38,248 nt of DNA from Fidelibacterota bacterium (GTDB lineage Bacteria > Fidelibacterota > UBA8477), in the NCBI GenBank assembly GCA_021734045.1, contig JAIPJR010000016.1, positions 1-38,248 of the forward strand. Reading direction: 5' to 3'. A program made the translations under genes and the position numbers. The notes under the pieces are model-generated. The model was not told where the DNA came from, ran no database searches, and was given only the letters and a program-made list of their open reading frames with translations. Shown piece after piece: positions 8,792 to 17,451 of this stretch (its first letter is position 1; the number at the start of each line of letters is the position of its first letter).

Positions 8792-8818
8792 AGATGCTGA
8801 ACCGAGTTCAGCATGACG
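8792..8818. repeat. Short palindromic repeat, copy 1
   Basis: AGATGCTGAA-ccgag-TTCAGCATGACG; second copy at 12737-12763. Confidence 0.65.
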
Positions 8819-8863
8819 GATTCTCCCATGACCATTAAAGAATCGTTTAAACGCTTCCCGGAT

Positions 8864-8890
8864 AAAAAAAATTCCCGAAAACAGGGAATT
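8864..8890 (-). terminator. Rho-independent terminator (minus strand), no annotated gene directly upstream
   Basis: On the minus strand: AATTCCC-tgttttc-GGGAATT followed by a T-run (TTTTTTT). Confidence 0.6.
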
Positions 8891-8949
8891 AAGTGGGTGG
8901 GTCGTGGGCTTGGCTGAAGCTGCCGATGGGTTCGAAACATCGGGTTGGT

Positions 8950-8977
8950 ATTTAATGCTGATTCCCGCTGGTGTCAA
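8950..8977 (-). promoter_or_regulatory. Candidate sigma70-like promoter (minus strand)
   Basis: Minus strand TTGACA (8977-8972), 16-nt spacer, TTAAAT (8955-8950). Confidence 0.35.
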
Positions 8978-9102
8978 GGTGAATTAGCAGAAGCCGGAAA
9001 AAACATCGTCATCACAACGCGACTTTCCAATTTTTCCCTTGGCCACCCATTCCCGTTGGATTATATCTCACGGCAACCCGGCAAAGGAAAGAAGGACATA
9101 CC

Positions 9103-9801
9103 ATGTGGCGCAAATTTTACATCATCACCAGTCTGCTCACCATCACCACCCTGACCGGCCTGACCAATTCCGCTCAGGCGCAATATCTCCAGCTCAATTA
9201 TGATTTCGGTGAACAGTCGGACGGGGTGGCCCGGGATTATTTCACCACTTACCTGGAATTTTTCAAACCCGACGCCTATGGCAGTACATTCTGGTTTGTG
9301 GATATGGCTTACGATAATCCGGGTAATCGTAGTCTGTCGGTGGCGTACTGGGAAATCGCTCGCTATTTCCGTATGCCCAACTGGCCTACCCAATGGTCCC
9401 TCACACTCCAATACAACGATGGTATGGCACCATGGGGCAGTCTGGGACAGGTGTGGCTGGCGGGATTGAACTACCCGATCTCGGTGGGTGGACGGGTGCT
9501 TTCCACCGATTTGCTCTACCGCCACATGCACGGCTCCACCGCGCCCGATTTTCAATTCACCGTCGCCTGGTACGAGAATTTTCTGGCAGACAAACTCACC
9601 CTAAGCGGCTATCTGGACATCTGGACCCAGGATGATGCCACGGGAAACGCAAAACATACCGTGGTCCTCGCCCGACCCCAGTTCTGGTATAACCTGAATC
9701 CCGTCTGGGGCGTGGGTGGTGGATTTGAGCTGAGTAATAACTTCCTGCCCACATCGGATTGGGAATTCATGCCCCAGGTGGGTGTGAAGTGGACTTTTTA
9801 A
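9103..9801 (+). CDS. DUF5020 / Tsx-like outer-membrane channel-family protein
   Basis: Signal peptide ending AQAQ; YLQLNYDFG..RDYFTTYLEFFKPDAYGSTFWFVDMAYDN..AYWEIARYF; C-terminal GVKWTF typical of beta-barrels. Confidence 0.75.
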   Translation: MWRKFYIITSLLTITTLTGLTNSAQAQYLQLNYDFGEQSDGVARDYFTTYLEFFKPDAYGSTFWFVDMAYDNPGNRSLSVAYWEIARYFRMPNWPTQWSLTLQYNDGMAPWGSLGQVWLAGLNYPISVGGRVLSTDLLYRHMHGSTAPDFQFTVAWYENFLADKLTLSGYLDIWTQDDATGNAKHTVVLARPQFWYNLNPVWGVGGGFELSNNFLPTSDWEFMPQVGVKWTF

Positions 9802-10087
9802 GACACGGATTTTTCAAACCGATACCTGAGTAATCCTAACAAATCCCTGTTTTTCCAAAACCGGCTGGAACTTTTCGTTTCCCGGATTACATTAACCTTC
9901 GTTGAATAAATCAGATAAGGTCGTTGGGGGTAGCGTGGATTCAGTTCTCCACGATGAATTCATTTTCCGGAATTGATCCACTTGACCCGAATGGAAGACT
10001 CGCCTGCTGGCGTAATTTTTGTTCGAAGTTCAGTCGGGGACCAATGACCAGGGAATTTAAGACAAAAGGGAAGATTTGGAGGGAGAG

Positions 10088-12493
10088 ATGAGATTTGTCA
10101 AATCATGGATTTTGAGGTTCATTGTAGGTATAATAATAATTTTTAATACAACCCTCAGTTGGGCTCAAACTATTCCGGACAATTGGACTGGTGATACTGG
10201 AATAGATATTTATAAAGAGGTTACGGTTGTGCATGCTGGAACATTTTGCGCTCGAGTTGATGTTCAGACTGGAACTCAAGCGAACTGCGATTTGACCAGT
10301 TCATCAGAAGTGGCTGTGAACGCAGGCGATACATATACCTTTTCGTTTTGGTACCAGTCGAGTGCTCATGTGAAAGCTCGTGCTGTATATTTTTGGACTG
10401 GGGCAACCACAACTTACAGGGGTTATACAAACGTAAGTGAGTCAACTTGGAAGCAGTTTAGTGAATCCGGGACTGTCCCCACAGGGGCTACCAACGTATT
10501 GGTTGGAATTCGATTTTATGATCAAAGTAGTTTTGTGGCTCCTGAGATTCAATATATTGATGACGTTACGTTCGAATCACCCTCGGGCAACTCACTAAAT
10601 GTCACCAACGGAGATTTTGAATCCTGGCCTACTTCAGCTACACCCTCAGCAATATCCAATTTGACCATCAATTCATTGACATCTTCAAAAATGAATATAA
10701 GTTGGACAAAACCTTCAGGTGTTTTTGGAACGGAGTGGGATGGCGTGGTCGTCTTTATGCGTGCTGGTGCAAGCAACGATGCGACCGTTTCTAGTACTGA
10801 CGGCATCGATTTCAATGGTAATCTTTCTTTCGGCAGTGGCACTCAAAGTGGTAACAGTTATTGTGCAACAAGACAAACCACCGATGCAAACGGTGATATA
10901 ATTGTTACCGGATTGTCAAACAACACAACCTATTATGTCACCGCATATACCTATAAAGAGGTCACTGGTGACAACAATGACGACACTTGGTCTTCTGCGG
11001 CCACGGAAGTGTCGGACGAGGCAGAAGTTCAGGGCATTACTTCCCTTACTGGTTCACCAGGTGATTCAAAAATAGATCTTAGTTGGACGAACTATGACGG
11101 TGCCCAAGGGACTTGGTGGAATAATGTCATTATCTTAGCAAAATCGGGATCCAGTGTAGATGGATCACCCTCAGGCGATGGTTCTGCATATACAGCCAGC
11201 TCTACTTTTGGCTCTGGATCAGAAATCGGTACCGGTAACTATGTTGTTTACAAAGGCACGGGTACGAGTGTCTCGGTTACTGGATTGAGCAACGGAACTA
11301 CATATTATTTCCGAGCATTTGTTGTTGATGGTACCGATTGGACCGACTCTGATCAATATCAAGATGCAAATGCAACACCTGTTATTTTGCCAAACGCCTG
11401 GATCAATGAAATACACTATGATAATAATTCGACCGATGCGAATGAAGGCGTTGAAATTATTGTTGAGAATAGCGGCAGTTATACGTTGAGCAATTTTCAG
11501 ATTAACTTATACAACGGTAGTGATGGTACATCTTACGATTCAAACACATTAGATCAATTTACATCGGGCACAACTACTAGCGGCTTTACTTATTATTCTT
11601 TGATGTGGTCAGGTATTCAAAATGGGCCGGATGGTATGGCCTTAAGTTACAATGGTAATCTGATTCAGTTTCTTAGCTATGAAGGTACATTTTCTGGTTC
11701 AGGTGGCCCTGCGGATGGGGTGACCTCGACTGACATCGGAATCTCTGAAGATGGAACAGGGTCAACAACCACTTCTCTCCAGCTAACTGGAAGCGGTACC
11801 AAATATTCTGATTTTACTTGGACTGCTGACCTGGCACAAACTTGGGGAACTCCCAATAACGCTGGCGACCAATCCCTCCCCGTCACCCTCTCCCAGTGGG
11901 AAGCATCCAGCAAGAACAGTGCGGTACAGTTGAGCTGGACCACCGATTCGGAGATCGAGAATCTGGGTTTTATCATTGACCGGGGACTCACGGAAAAGGG
12001 TCCCTGGCGCCAGATCGCCGATTTTAATTCCCACGCTGCTTTAAAAGGTCAGGGCTCCACCAATTCCGTCACAGCGTACACTTTCACTGACGAAGCGGTG
12101 GCGGTTGGGGAAACCTACTATTACCGGCTCAGCGATGTGGACTACAAGGGTACGCGGACGGAACACGATGCTATTTCTGTCACCGTGTCTGACAAAGACC
12201 AGAACGCCCTGCCCGGTGGATTTCAGTTGGAAAAAATCTTCCCTAATCCCTTCAATCCCAGCGTGACCATTGACTTCACGGTGGTGGAGCCCACCGCCAT
12301 CACGGTGAATGTGTTTGATCTGCAGGGACGCTTGGTCAATGCGCTGATCGAGCAGCATTACGCGGCGGGAAATTATCAGATCCAGTGGAACGGTCTGACG
12401 CCAAACGGACGACCGGCCCCCAGCGGCATCTACCTGTTACAGATTCGGGATGACGCATATAATCTTGTGCGAAAAGTGGTTTTAGCCCGGTAA
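10088..12493 (+). CDS. Secreted multidomain protein: CBM-like N-terminus, two FN3-type repeats, lamin-tail-like domain, T9SS-type C-terminal sorting domain
   Basis: Signal peptide; FN3-like GLSNNTTYYVTAYTY and GLSNGTTYYFRAFVV; AWINEIHYDNNSTDANEGVEIIVEN (lamin-tail-like); C-terminal FPNPFNPSVTIDF..GRPAPSGIYLLQIRDD. Confidence 0.82.
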   Translation: MRFVKSWILRFIVGIIIIFNTTLSWAQTIPDNWTGDTGIDIYKEVTVVHAGTFCARVDVQTGTQANCDLTSSSEVAVNAGDTYTFSFWYQSSAHVKARAVYFWTGATTTYRGYTNVSESTWKQFSESGTVPTGATNVLVGIRFYDQSSFVAPEIQYIDDVTFESPSGNSLNVTNGDFESWPTSATPSAISNLTINSLTSSKMNISWTKPSGVFGTEWDGVVVFMRAGASNDATVSSTDGIDFNGNLSFGSGTQSGNSYCATRQTTDANGDIIVTGLSNNTTYYVTAYTYKEVTGDNNDDTWSSAATEVSDEAEVQGITSLTGSPGDSKIDLSWTNYDGAQGTWWNNVIILAKSGSSVDGSPSGDGSAYTASSTFGSGSEIGTGNYVVYKGTGTSVSVTGLSNGTTYYFRAFVVDGTDWTDSDQYQDANATPVILPNAWINEIHYDNNSTDANEGVEIIVENSGSYTLSNFQINLYNGSDGTSYDSNTLDQFTSGTTTSGFTYYSLMWSGIQNGPDGMALSYNGNLIQFLSYEGTFSGSGGPADGVTSTDIGISEDGTGSTTTSLQLTGSGTKYSDFTWTADLAQTWGTPNNAGDQSLPVTLSQWEASSKNSAVQLSWTTDSEIENLGFIIDRGLTEKGPWRQIADFNSHAALKGQGSTNSVTAYTFTDEAVAVGETYYYRLSDVDYKGTRTEHDAISVTVSDKDQNALPGGFQLEKIFPNPFNPSVTIDFTVVEPTAITVNVFDLQGRLVNALIEQHYAAGNYQIQWNGLTPNGRPAPSGIYLLQIRDDAYNLVRKVVLAR

Positions 12494-12597
12494 CGGCAAG
12501 ACAGGCATGGAGAGAATGATGTTGATCAAGATCAATACACATAAATCGAAGGAACGAAAGATAAATTAGCTGACGGATATCCGAATTTAAACTGAGG

Positions 12598-12626
12598 AAG
12601 CCCCGGCTAAAGACACCGGGGCTTTT
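12598..12626 (+). terminator. Rho-independent terminator
   Basis: AAGCCCCGG-ctaaagaca-CCGGGGCTT-TT about 100 bp after the 12493 stop. Confidence 0.85.
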
Positions 12627-12736
12627 CACGTGTTAGTATCACAATAGCGTAATCGTAAGCGGAAAGAGAAAACATTCACCACTGAGAGCACCGAGAATAG
12701 CTGGAACTGACCGGCCGTCTCCCTCTGAGCGGAACA

Positions 12737-12763
12737 AGATGCTGAAATAAATTCAGCATGACG
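12737..12763. repeat. Short palindromic repeat, copy 2
   Basis: AGATGCTGAA-ataaa-TTCAGCATGACG; arms and flanks identical to copy at 8792-8818. Confidence 0.65.
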
Positions 12764-13090
12764 CTTTGGTGTGCGCTATTGAGTACCCGGAGCACGCAGC
12801 GTCCCTGTGGGAGAAAAACATCCGCGTACGCAACACCAGGGATAACGATAACGACTTCATACAGGCGCTGAAGTCTGTTTTTTAGTATGGAGAATTGGGA
12901 TTTGTTTGAGATTTGATGCTTGAGATTTGAGATTTCTTAACCGCTTACGCCGCAACCAAAGATTACCCTGGTATTGTGATAAGGCGCGCGAAAATCCCAC
13001 CCTTTTCCCTTGACAATCTGTTGAAATTGGTGGAGTCTTCAGACCGTTCAACGCCAGGAAAGGCGTGAATAAAAAGGGCAGCGCAGAATC

Positions 13091-14890
13091 ATGTGGTGGG
13101 ACACAGACGATCAATTTGAGGATACGCAGGCAGCCACGCTGCCGGTGCGGGAAATCTTTCGCCGGATTTTCCCGTTTATCCGGCCGTACCTGAAATTATT
13201 TCTCACCGCCCTATTGCTCTCGCTTGCCGGCGTCATCTTTGTCCTAATCCAGCCCCTGATTCTCCGGCAAATTATTGACAACGATATTCCCTCGGGACAA
13301 TTCAGTGCCGTGATGCGCTCGGGATTCCTTTATCTGGGAACCATGGCCGGGTCGGCATTGGTGGCATTTTTTGCCCACTGGCTGGCGCAGAAAGCCGGTG
13401 TTTTTGCGGTGAATGACCTGAAGGGCAAACTCTTCAGTCACCTGCTGAAATTGGGACTGCCGGTGCTGGAAAACGAGCCCACGGGGAAACTGGTGAGTCG
13501 GGTGGAATCGGATCCTCAGCGCATCATCGCCCTAACCTCCACCATGTCTCAGCAAATTCTTCTCTCGCTGGGAATGCTCACCGGTGCACTCATCGTCCTG
13601 GCCACCGTGGATTTGCGTCTGTTCGCCGTGGCGGGCACGGTTCTGCCGCTCATCGTGTTGGGTGCCATTCTCATGTTCAAATTCCTGCGCCCTTATTACC
13701 GGGAGGAACGCGCCCGTTACGCCAAAGTCACCGGCGTCGTGGCTGAATTCGTCAAGGCAGCCCCCATCTTGCAGATTTTCAATCGCCTCCACTGGGCACA
13801 CCGCCGACTGGATGAGCGGGTGCTGGATTTCAATCGTTTTTCCGGATGGTTGGGATTCACCAATTACGGCATCTTCCGCGGGCTCATGTTCTTTGAAGTG
13901 GTGGCCACGGTTCTGGTTTTGTGGAATGGTGCCCACTGGATCGAGGACGGCACCATGACCGTGGGGACGTTGGTGCTTTTTGCCCAATACATTGCCCAGA
14001 TCGCCTGGCCGATTTACATGTTCACCGAACAACTGGCGGAGATTCAACGCGCCGGCGGTGCGGCCGACCGGATATTTTCCACATTGGATACGGCGTCCTC
14101 TATCCAGTCACCGGCGAAACCCCACGCCATTCCAAAAACAGTAGAATCGCTGAACTTTGACCATGTGAATTTCGAATATGACGCGGACAAACCCATCATC
14201 AGGGATGTCTCCTTCGCCGTCCATGGCGGCCAGAGCGTGGCGTTCGTGGGTCCCACCGGTGGGGGTAAAACCACGCTAATTAACCTGCTCTGCCGTCTGC
14301 GGGATCCGACGGGTGGACGCATTCTGCTGAATGGCACCGATATCCGGGAATTCGATCCCCATGAATACCGGCGACTGTTCGGTCTGGTATTGCAGGATCT
14401 CTACCTGTTTCCCGTTTCGGTTCTGGAAAATCTGAAGGTCTTTCGGAACGAATTGCCCGATGAAAATGCCATTGAGGCTGCCAAGATCGCCGGGATTCAC
14501 ACCACCATTTCCCACCGGCAGGACGGTTACGACACTATTCTGGCTGAGCGGGGCGGAGACTTGTCTTACGGACAGCGCCAACTGCTGGCATTCGCCCGGG
14601 CGCTGGCGGTGAACCCGGATATCTTGGTGTTGGATGAGGCCACCTCCTCGGTGGATCCGGGGACAGAGCAGCGGATTCAGCGCACATTGGAATCGCTCAT
14701 CACCGGGCGCACCAGCTTTATTGTCGCCCATCGTCTCAGCACCATCCGGCGTGCTCACCAGATTTTTTATGTGGAGAATGGCGCAATTCTGGAGCGCGGG
14801 AATCACGACGAACTCATGGCTAAGCAGGGTCCCTATTACAAATTGGTCATGCGTCAGACCATTCATCATCCGGATGGAGAGACGGTCTGA
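13091..14890 (+). CDS. ABC exporter half-transporter (TMD-NBD), consensus-site subunit
   Basis: Walker A GPTGGGKT, signature LSYGQ, Walker B ILVLDEATSSVD, H-loop IVAHRLST; N-terminal transmembrane domain. Confidence 0.93.
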   Translation: MWWDTDDQFEDTQAATLPVREIFRRIFPFIRPYLKLFLTALLLSLAGVIFVLIQPLILRQIIDNDIPSGQFSAVMRSGFLYLGTMAGSALVAFFAHWLAQKAGVFAVNDLKGKLFSHLLKLGLPVLENEPTGKLVSRVESDPQRIIALTSTMSQQILLSLGMLTGALIVLATVDLRLFAVAGTVLPLIVLGAILMFKFLRPYYREERARYAKVTGVVAEFVKAAPILQIFNRLHWAHRRLDERVLDFNRFSGWLGFTNYGIFRGLMFFEVVATVLVLWNGAHWIEDGTMTVGTLVLFAQYIAQIAWPIYMFTEQLAEIQRAGGAADRIFSTLDTASSIQSPAKPHAIPKTVESLNFDHVNFEYDADKPIIRDVSFAVHGGQSVAFVGPTGGGKTTLINLLCRLRDPTGGRILLNGTDIREFDPHEYRRLFGLVLQDLYLFPVSVLENLKVFRNELPDENAIEAAKIAGIHTTISHRQDGYDTILAERGGDLSYGQRQLLAFARALAVNPDILVLDEATSSVDPGTEQRIQRTLESLITGRTSFIVAHRLSTIRRAHQIFYVENGAILERGNHDELMAKQGPYYKLVMRQTIHHPDGETV

Positions 14891-16602
14891 TGCTACGGGT
14901 CGTCCTCAAATGGTTCGTCGGATACTGGCGCCGGCAATGGCGCGGGATGCTGGCGCTGTTCCTGTTGACCACGGTAGGCATTGCACTGCGTTCGCTCTAT
15001 CCGTATGTCTTTAAGTATGTGATTGATTCTCTCACCGAGGGTGTTGATTTCACCCGTGTGCGTACCTGGATATTGGTTATTCTGGGGCTGGGAATTGCCC
15101 GGGAGATCACCCAATGGCTGCTCCCATCTACCCGCTATTTCCTGAACCTGAAATTTGGTCAGGCCATCCGGTTGGATCATTTTGACAGCATTCTGCGGAA
15201 AAATCATCGCTTTTTTAACCGGTTTCGCAGCGGCGATTTAATTACCCGGCTCACCGACGATATTGATGGTGATTTGAAATTATCGTGGTTTTCCGCATCC
15301 GGTGTCATGCGTCCGGTGGAGGCAACACTGACACTGTTATTCTCCATCATTCTAATGGCCACGCTCCACTGGCAGCTCACCCTTTTGGCTATTTTACCGC
15401 TACCGCTCATCGTGTGGATCATGACCAAAACGGAGCACTGGCAGGCTCGGGCCTACAGTGAACGGCAAAAGGCTACCAGTGACACGGTAGATGTATTGGA
15501 AAGTGTGTTTGCCGGTATTCGAATTGTAATTGGCTACGCCACCGAGCAGGCGCAGACGAAGATTTTTCACCGTACGCTGGGGGAGCGGAAAATCAAGGAA
15601 GAGCGGGTGGTATTCGTCCGGTCTCTGCTGGAAAGTCTGGGAAGTGTCATTAATCAGGTAGGACTGGTGATCGTGCTTTTCGCCGGTGGTTGGCTGGTGA
15701 TACAAAAATCCATTTCCATCGGAGATTTTTACGCATTCGTGGCATATCTCACCGCCATTACGGAACCGATTTGGACCATCAGTTGGTTTTTCGTCTCCTC
15801 CAAGCTGGCTGAGACGTCGGTGCAACGATTGAAGGAATTAAAATCGGGTGATAATCTGGTGATGGGTACCCGTGAGCCGGAAGAAATTCGGGATGAAGAA
15901 ACGGTTTTGACATTCGAAAATGTGCATTTTGCTTTTCCGGGAACGGGTGTGCCCATTCTGGAGGGCGTGGACTTAACGCTGCAACCCGGTGAGATTGTCG
16001 CCGTGGTGGGCGCGGTAGGCAGTGGAAAATCGACTTTGCTCCAACTGGCCGGCGGATTATTAACACCGGATGAAGGCCGTATCGAATTTCAACAGGTTCC
16101 CGTCCATGATTTGACACCGGAAGTCCGGGCGCGAATGATTGGGTTTGTGCCGCAGGAGGTGATCCTGTTCAGTGGCAGTGTGGCGGAAAATATCACCATG
16201 GGTCGGGAACATATTGAGCCTGTTCACATGGCATCCGCTTCACGCACATCCGTTCTGGAAAATGAAGTTTCACCAGAAAAAATGGTGGAGCAGGGTGGCG
16301 TGGGTCTTTCCGGTGGACAGCGCGCCCGCACGGCGATTGCACGAGCGCTGGCCGGAAATCCCCGAATGCTATTATTGGACGATGTGACTGCCGCGCTGGA
16401 TCTCACCACGGAGCGACACTTCTGGCAGCATCTGCGCAGCGACTATCCGGAGGTGGCGGTACTGGTGACCACCCACCGCGAAGCGACGGCTTATGCCTCC
16501 CGCCGGGTTCTGTGGCTGGAAAAAGGTCGTATCCGTGCAGTGGGGCAGCACCGCGAATTGTTGAAAAAATTTGAAGAGTACCGGTTTCTCTTCGCGCGAT
16601 AG
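14890..16602 (+). CDS. ABC exporter half-transporter (TMD-NBD), degenerate-Walker-B subunit
   Basis: Walker A GAVGSGKS, signature LSGGQ, Walker B MLLLDDVTAALD, H-loop VTTHREAT. ATG overlaps the stop of the preceding ORF. Confidence 0.93.
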   Translation: MLRVVLKWFVGYWRRQWRGMLALFLLTTVGIALRSLYPYVFKYVIDSLTEGVDFTRVRTWILVILGLGIAREITQWLLPSTRYFLNLKFGQAIRLDHFDSILRKNHRFFNRFRSGDLITRLTDDIDGDLKLSWFSASGVMRPVEATLTLLFSIILMATLHWQLTLLAILPLPLIVWIMTKTEHWQARAYSERQKATSDTVDVLESVFAGIRIVIGYATEQAQTKIFHRTLGERKIKEERVVFVRSLLESLGSVINQVGLVIVLFAGGWLVIQKSISIGDFYAFVAYLTAITEPIWTISWFFVSSKLAETSVQRLKELKSGDNLVMGTREPEEIRDEETVLTFENVHFAFPGTGVPILEGVDLTLQPGEIVAVVGAVGSGKSTLLQLAGGLLTPDEGRIEFQQVPVHDLTPEVRARMIGFVPQEVILFSGSVAENITMGREHIEPVHMASASRTSVLENEVSPEKMVEQGGVGLSGGQRARTAIARALAGNPRMLLLDDVTAALDLTTERHFWQHLRSDYPEVAVLVTTHREATAYASRRVLWLEKGRIRAVGQHRELLKKFEEYRFLFAR

Positions 16603-16716
16603 GGGATATTCACCACAATAACACCCCGCGTACAAAGTAAAAACATCGTACGCCTGGCTGCCATCTCCATTCTTAGCGCCTCGCCGTGGGAATAGCGTCC
16701 GGAATCCAAAAATCAC

Positions 16717-17451
16717 CTAATCGGTCAGATATTGAACCATCTCCCGCTTGGGGACAATTTCAAAAATTGGAATGGGCGTCTCTTTTCCGCCCTGAATCCA
16801 GGTTTGGAAGAAGGCTTCCTCTTCGGGCAGGGTATGATCTACCATTTTAAAACGCTCAGCCAGGACGTAAACCGGGATTCCTGATGTGCAAGCCTGCTCC
16901 ACCAGCATTTTGGTACCGAATTTATTTACGAATTCATTTTGTCGAAGCCAATCAGCTCCCAAAAGTAGAACATCCACATCGCGCACATGGTTCACCAGTT
17001 CAATATCCGGTACACAATGGACGGAAATTCGGGCACCCCGGAGCCGCTCTGCCAACGCCACACCCTCCCGGGCGGGTAAACTTTCGGCGCAAATCACCCG
17101 GTCCACTTGCTCGTTCAATTTGATGAGTGTTGACTCCACAATGGAGCTACGACTAAACGTGAGAAAGCGTTTGAAGCGTTTTAATGGCTCCAGCGCCTGG
17201 TGAATTACTTCGCGTTTACCATGCCTGACCAGGTGCGTGATTTCAGTAATGGATTCGGATGTGATACCGTGTTTTTTGAAAAAGGCTTCGGTAAAATGCC
17301 ACACCGCCATCACAGGGAAGGCATTCTGAAGCAATAAAATACCTTCATCAATCTGTTCTTTATCAGACTGTTGGATGAGGTTGATGAACTCAGCCAAGAG
17401 GGCTGATGAACCCAATTCCCGGTTATTGGCAAGGGCTTTGAATTTGTCCAC
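16717..17451 (-). CDS. eIF-2B alpha/beta/delta-related (IF2B/MtnA-like) protein
   Basis: LTFSRSSIVESTLIKLNE, VICAESLPAREGVALAERLRGARISVHCVPD, VDVLLLGADWLRQNEFVNKFGTKML; GTG start overlapping the upstream stop. Confidence 0.8.
   Translation of the reverse strand: MDKFKALANNRELGSSALLAEFINLIQQSDKEQIDEGILLLQNAFPVMAVWHFTEAFFKKHGITSESITEITHLVRHGKREVIHQALEPLKRFKRFLTFSRSSIVESTLIKLNEQVDRVICAESLPAREGVALAERLRGARISVHCVPDIELVNHVRDVDVLLLGADWLRQNEFVNKFGTKMLVEQACTSGIPVYVLAERFKMVDHTLPEEEAFFQTWIQGGKETPIPIFEIVPKREMVQYLTD

Noticed and set aside
8437-8940. 167-aa ORF on the minus strand upstream of pyrC
   Set aside because: Runs through the palindromic repeat cluster and the terminator hairpin; low-complexity translation, no family features.
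8930-8960. tRNA T-arm-like GATGGGTTCGAAACATC on the plus strand
   Set aside because: No acceptor, D or anticodon arms could be assembled around it.
14276-14869. 197-aa antisense ORF
   Set aside because: Shadow of the conserved ABC transporter NBD.
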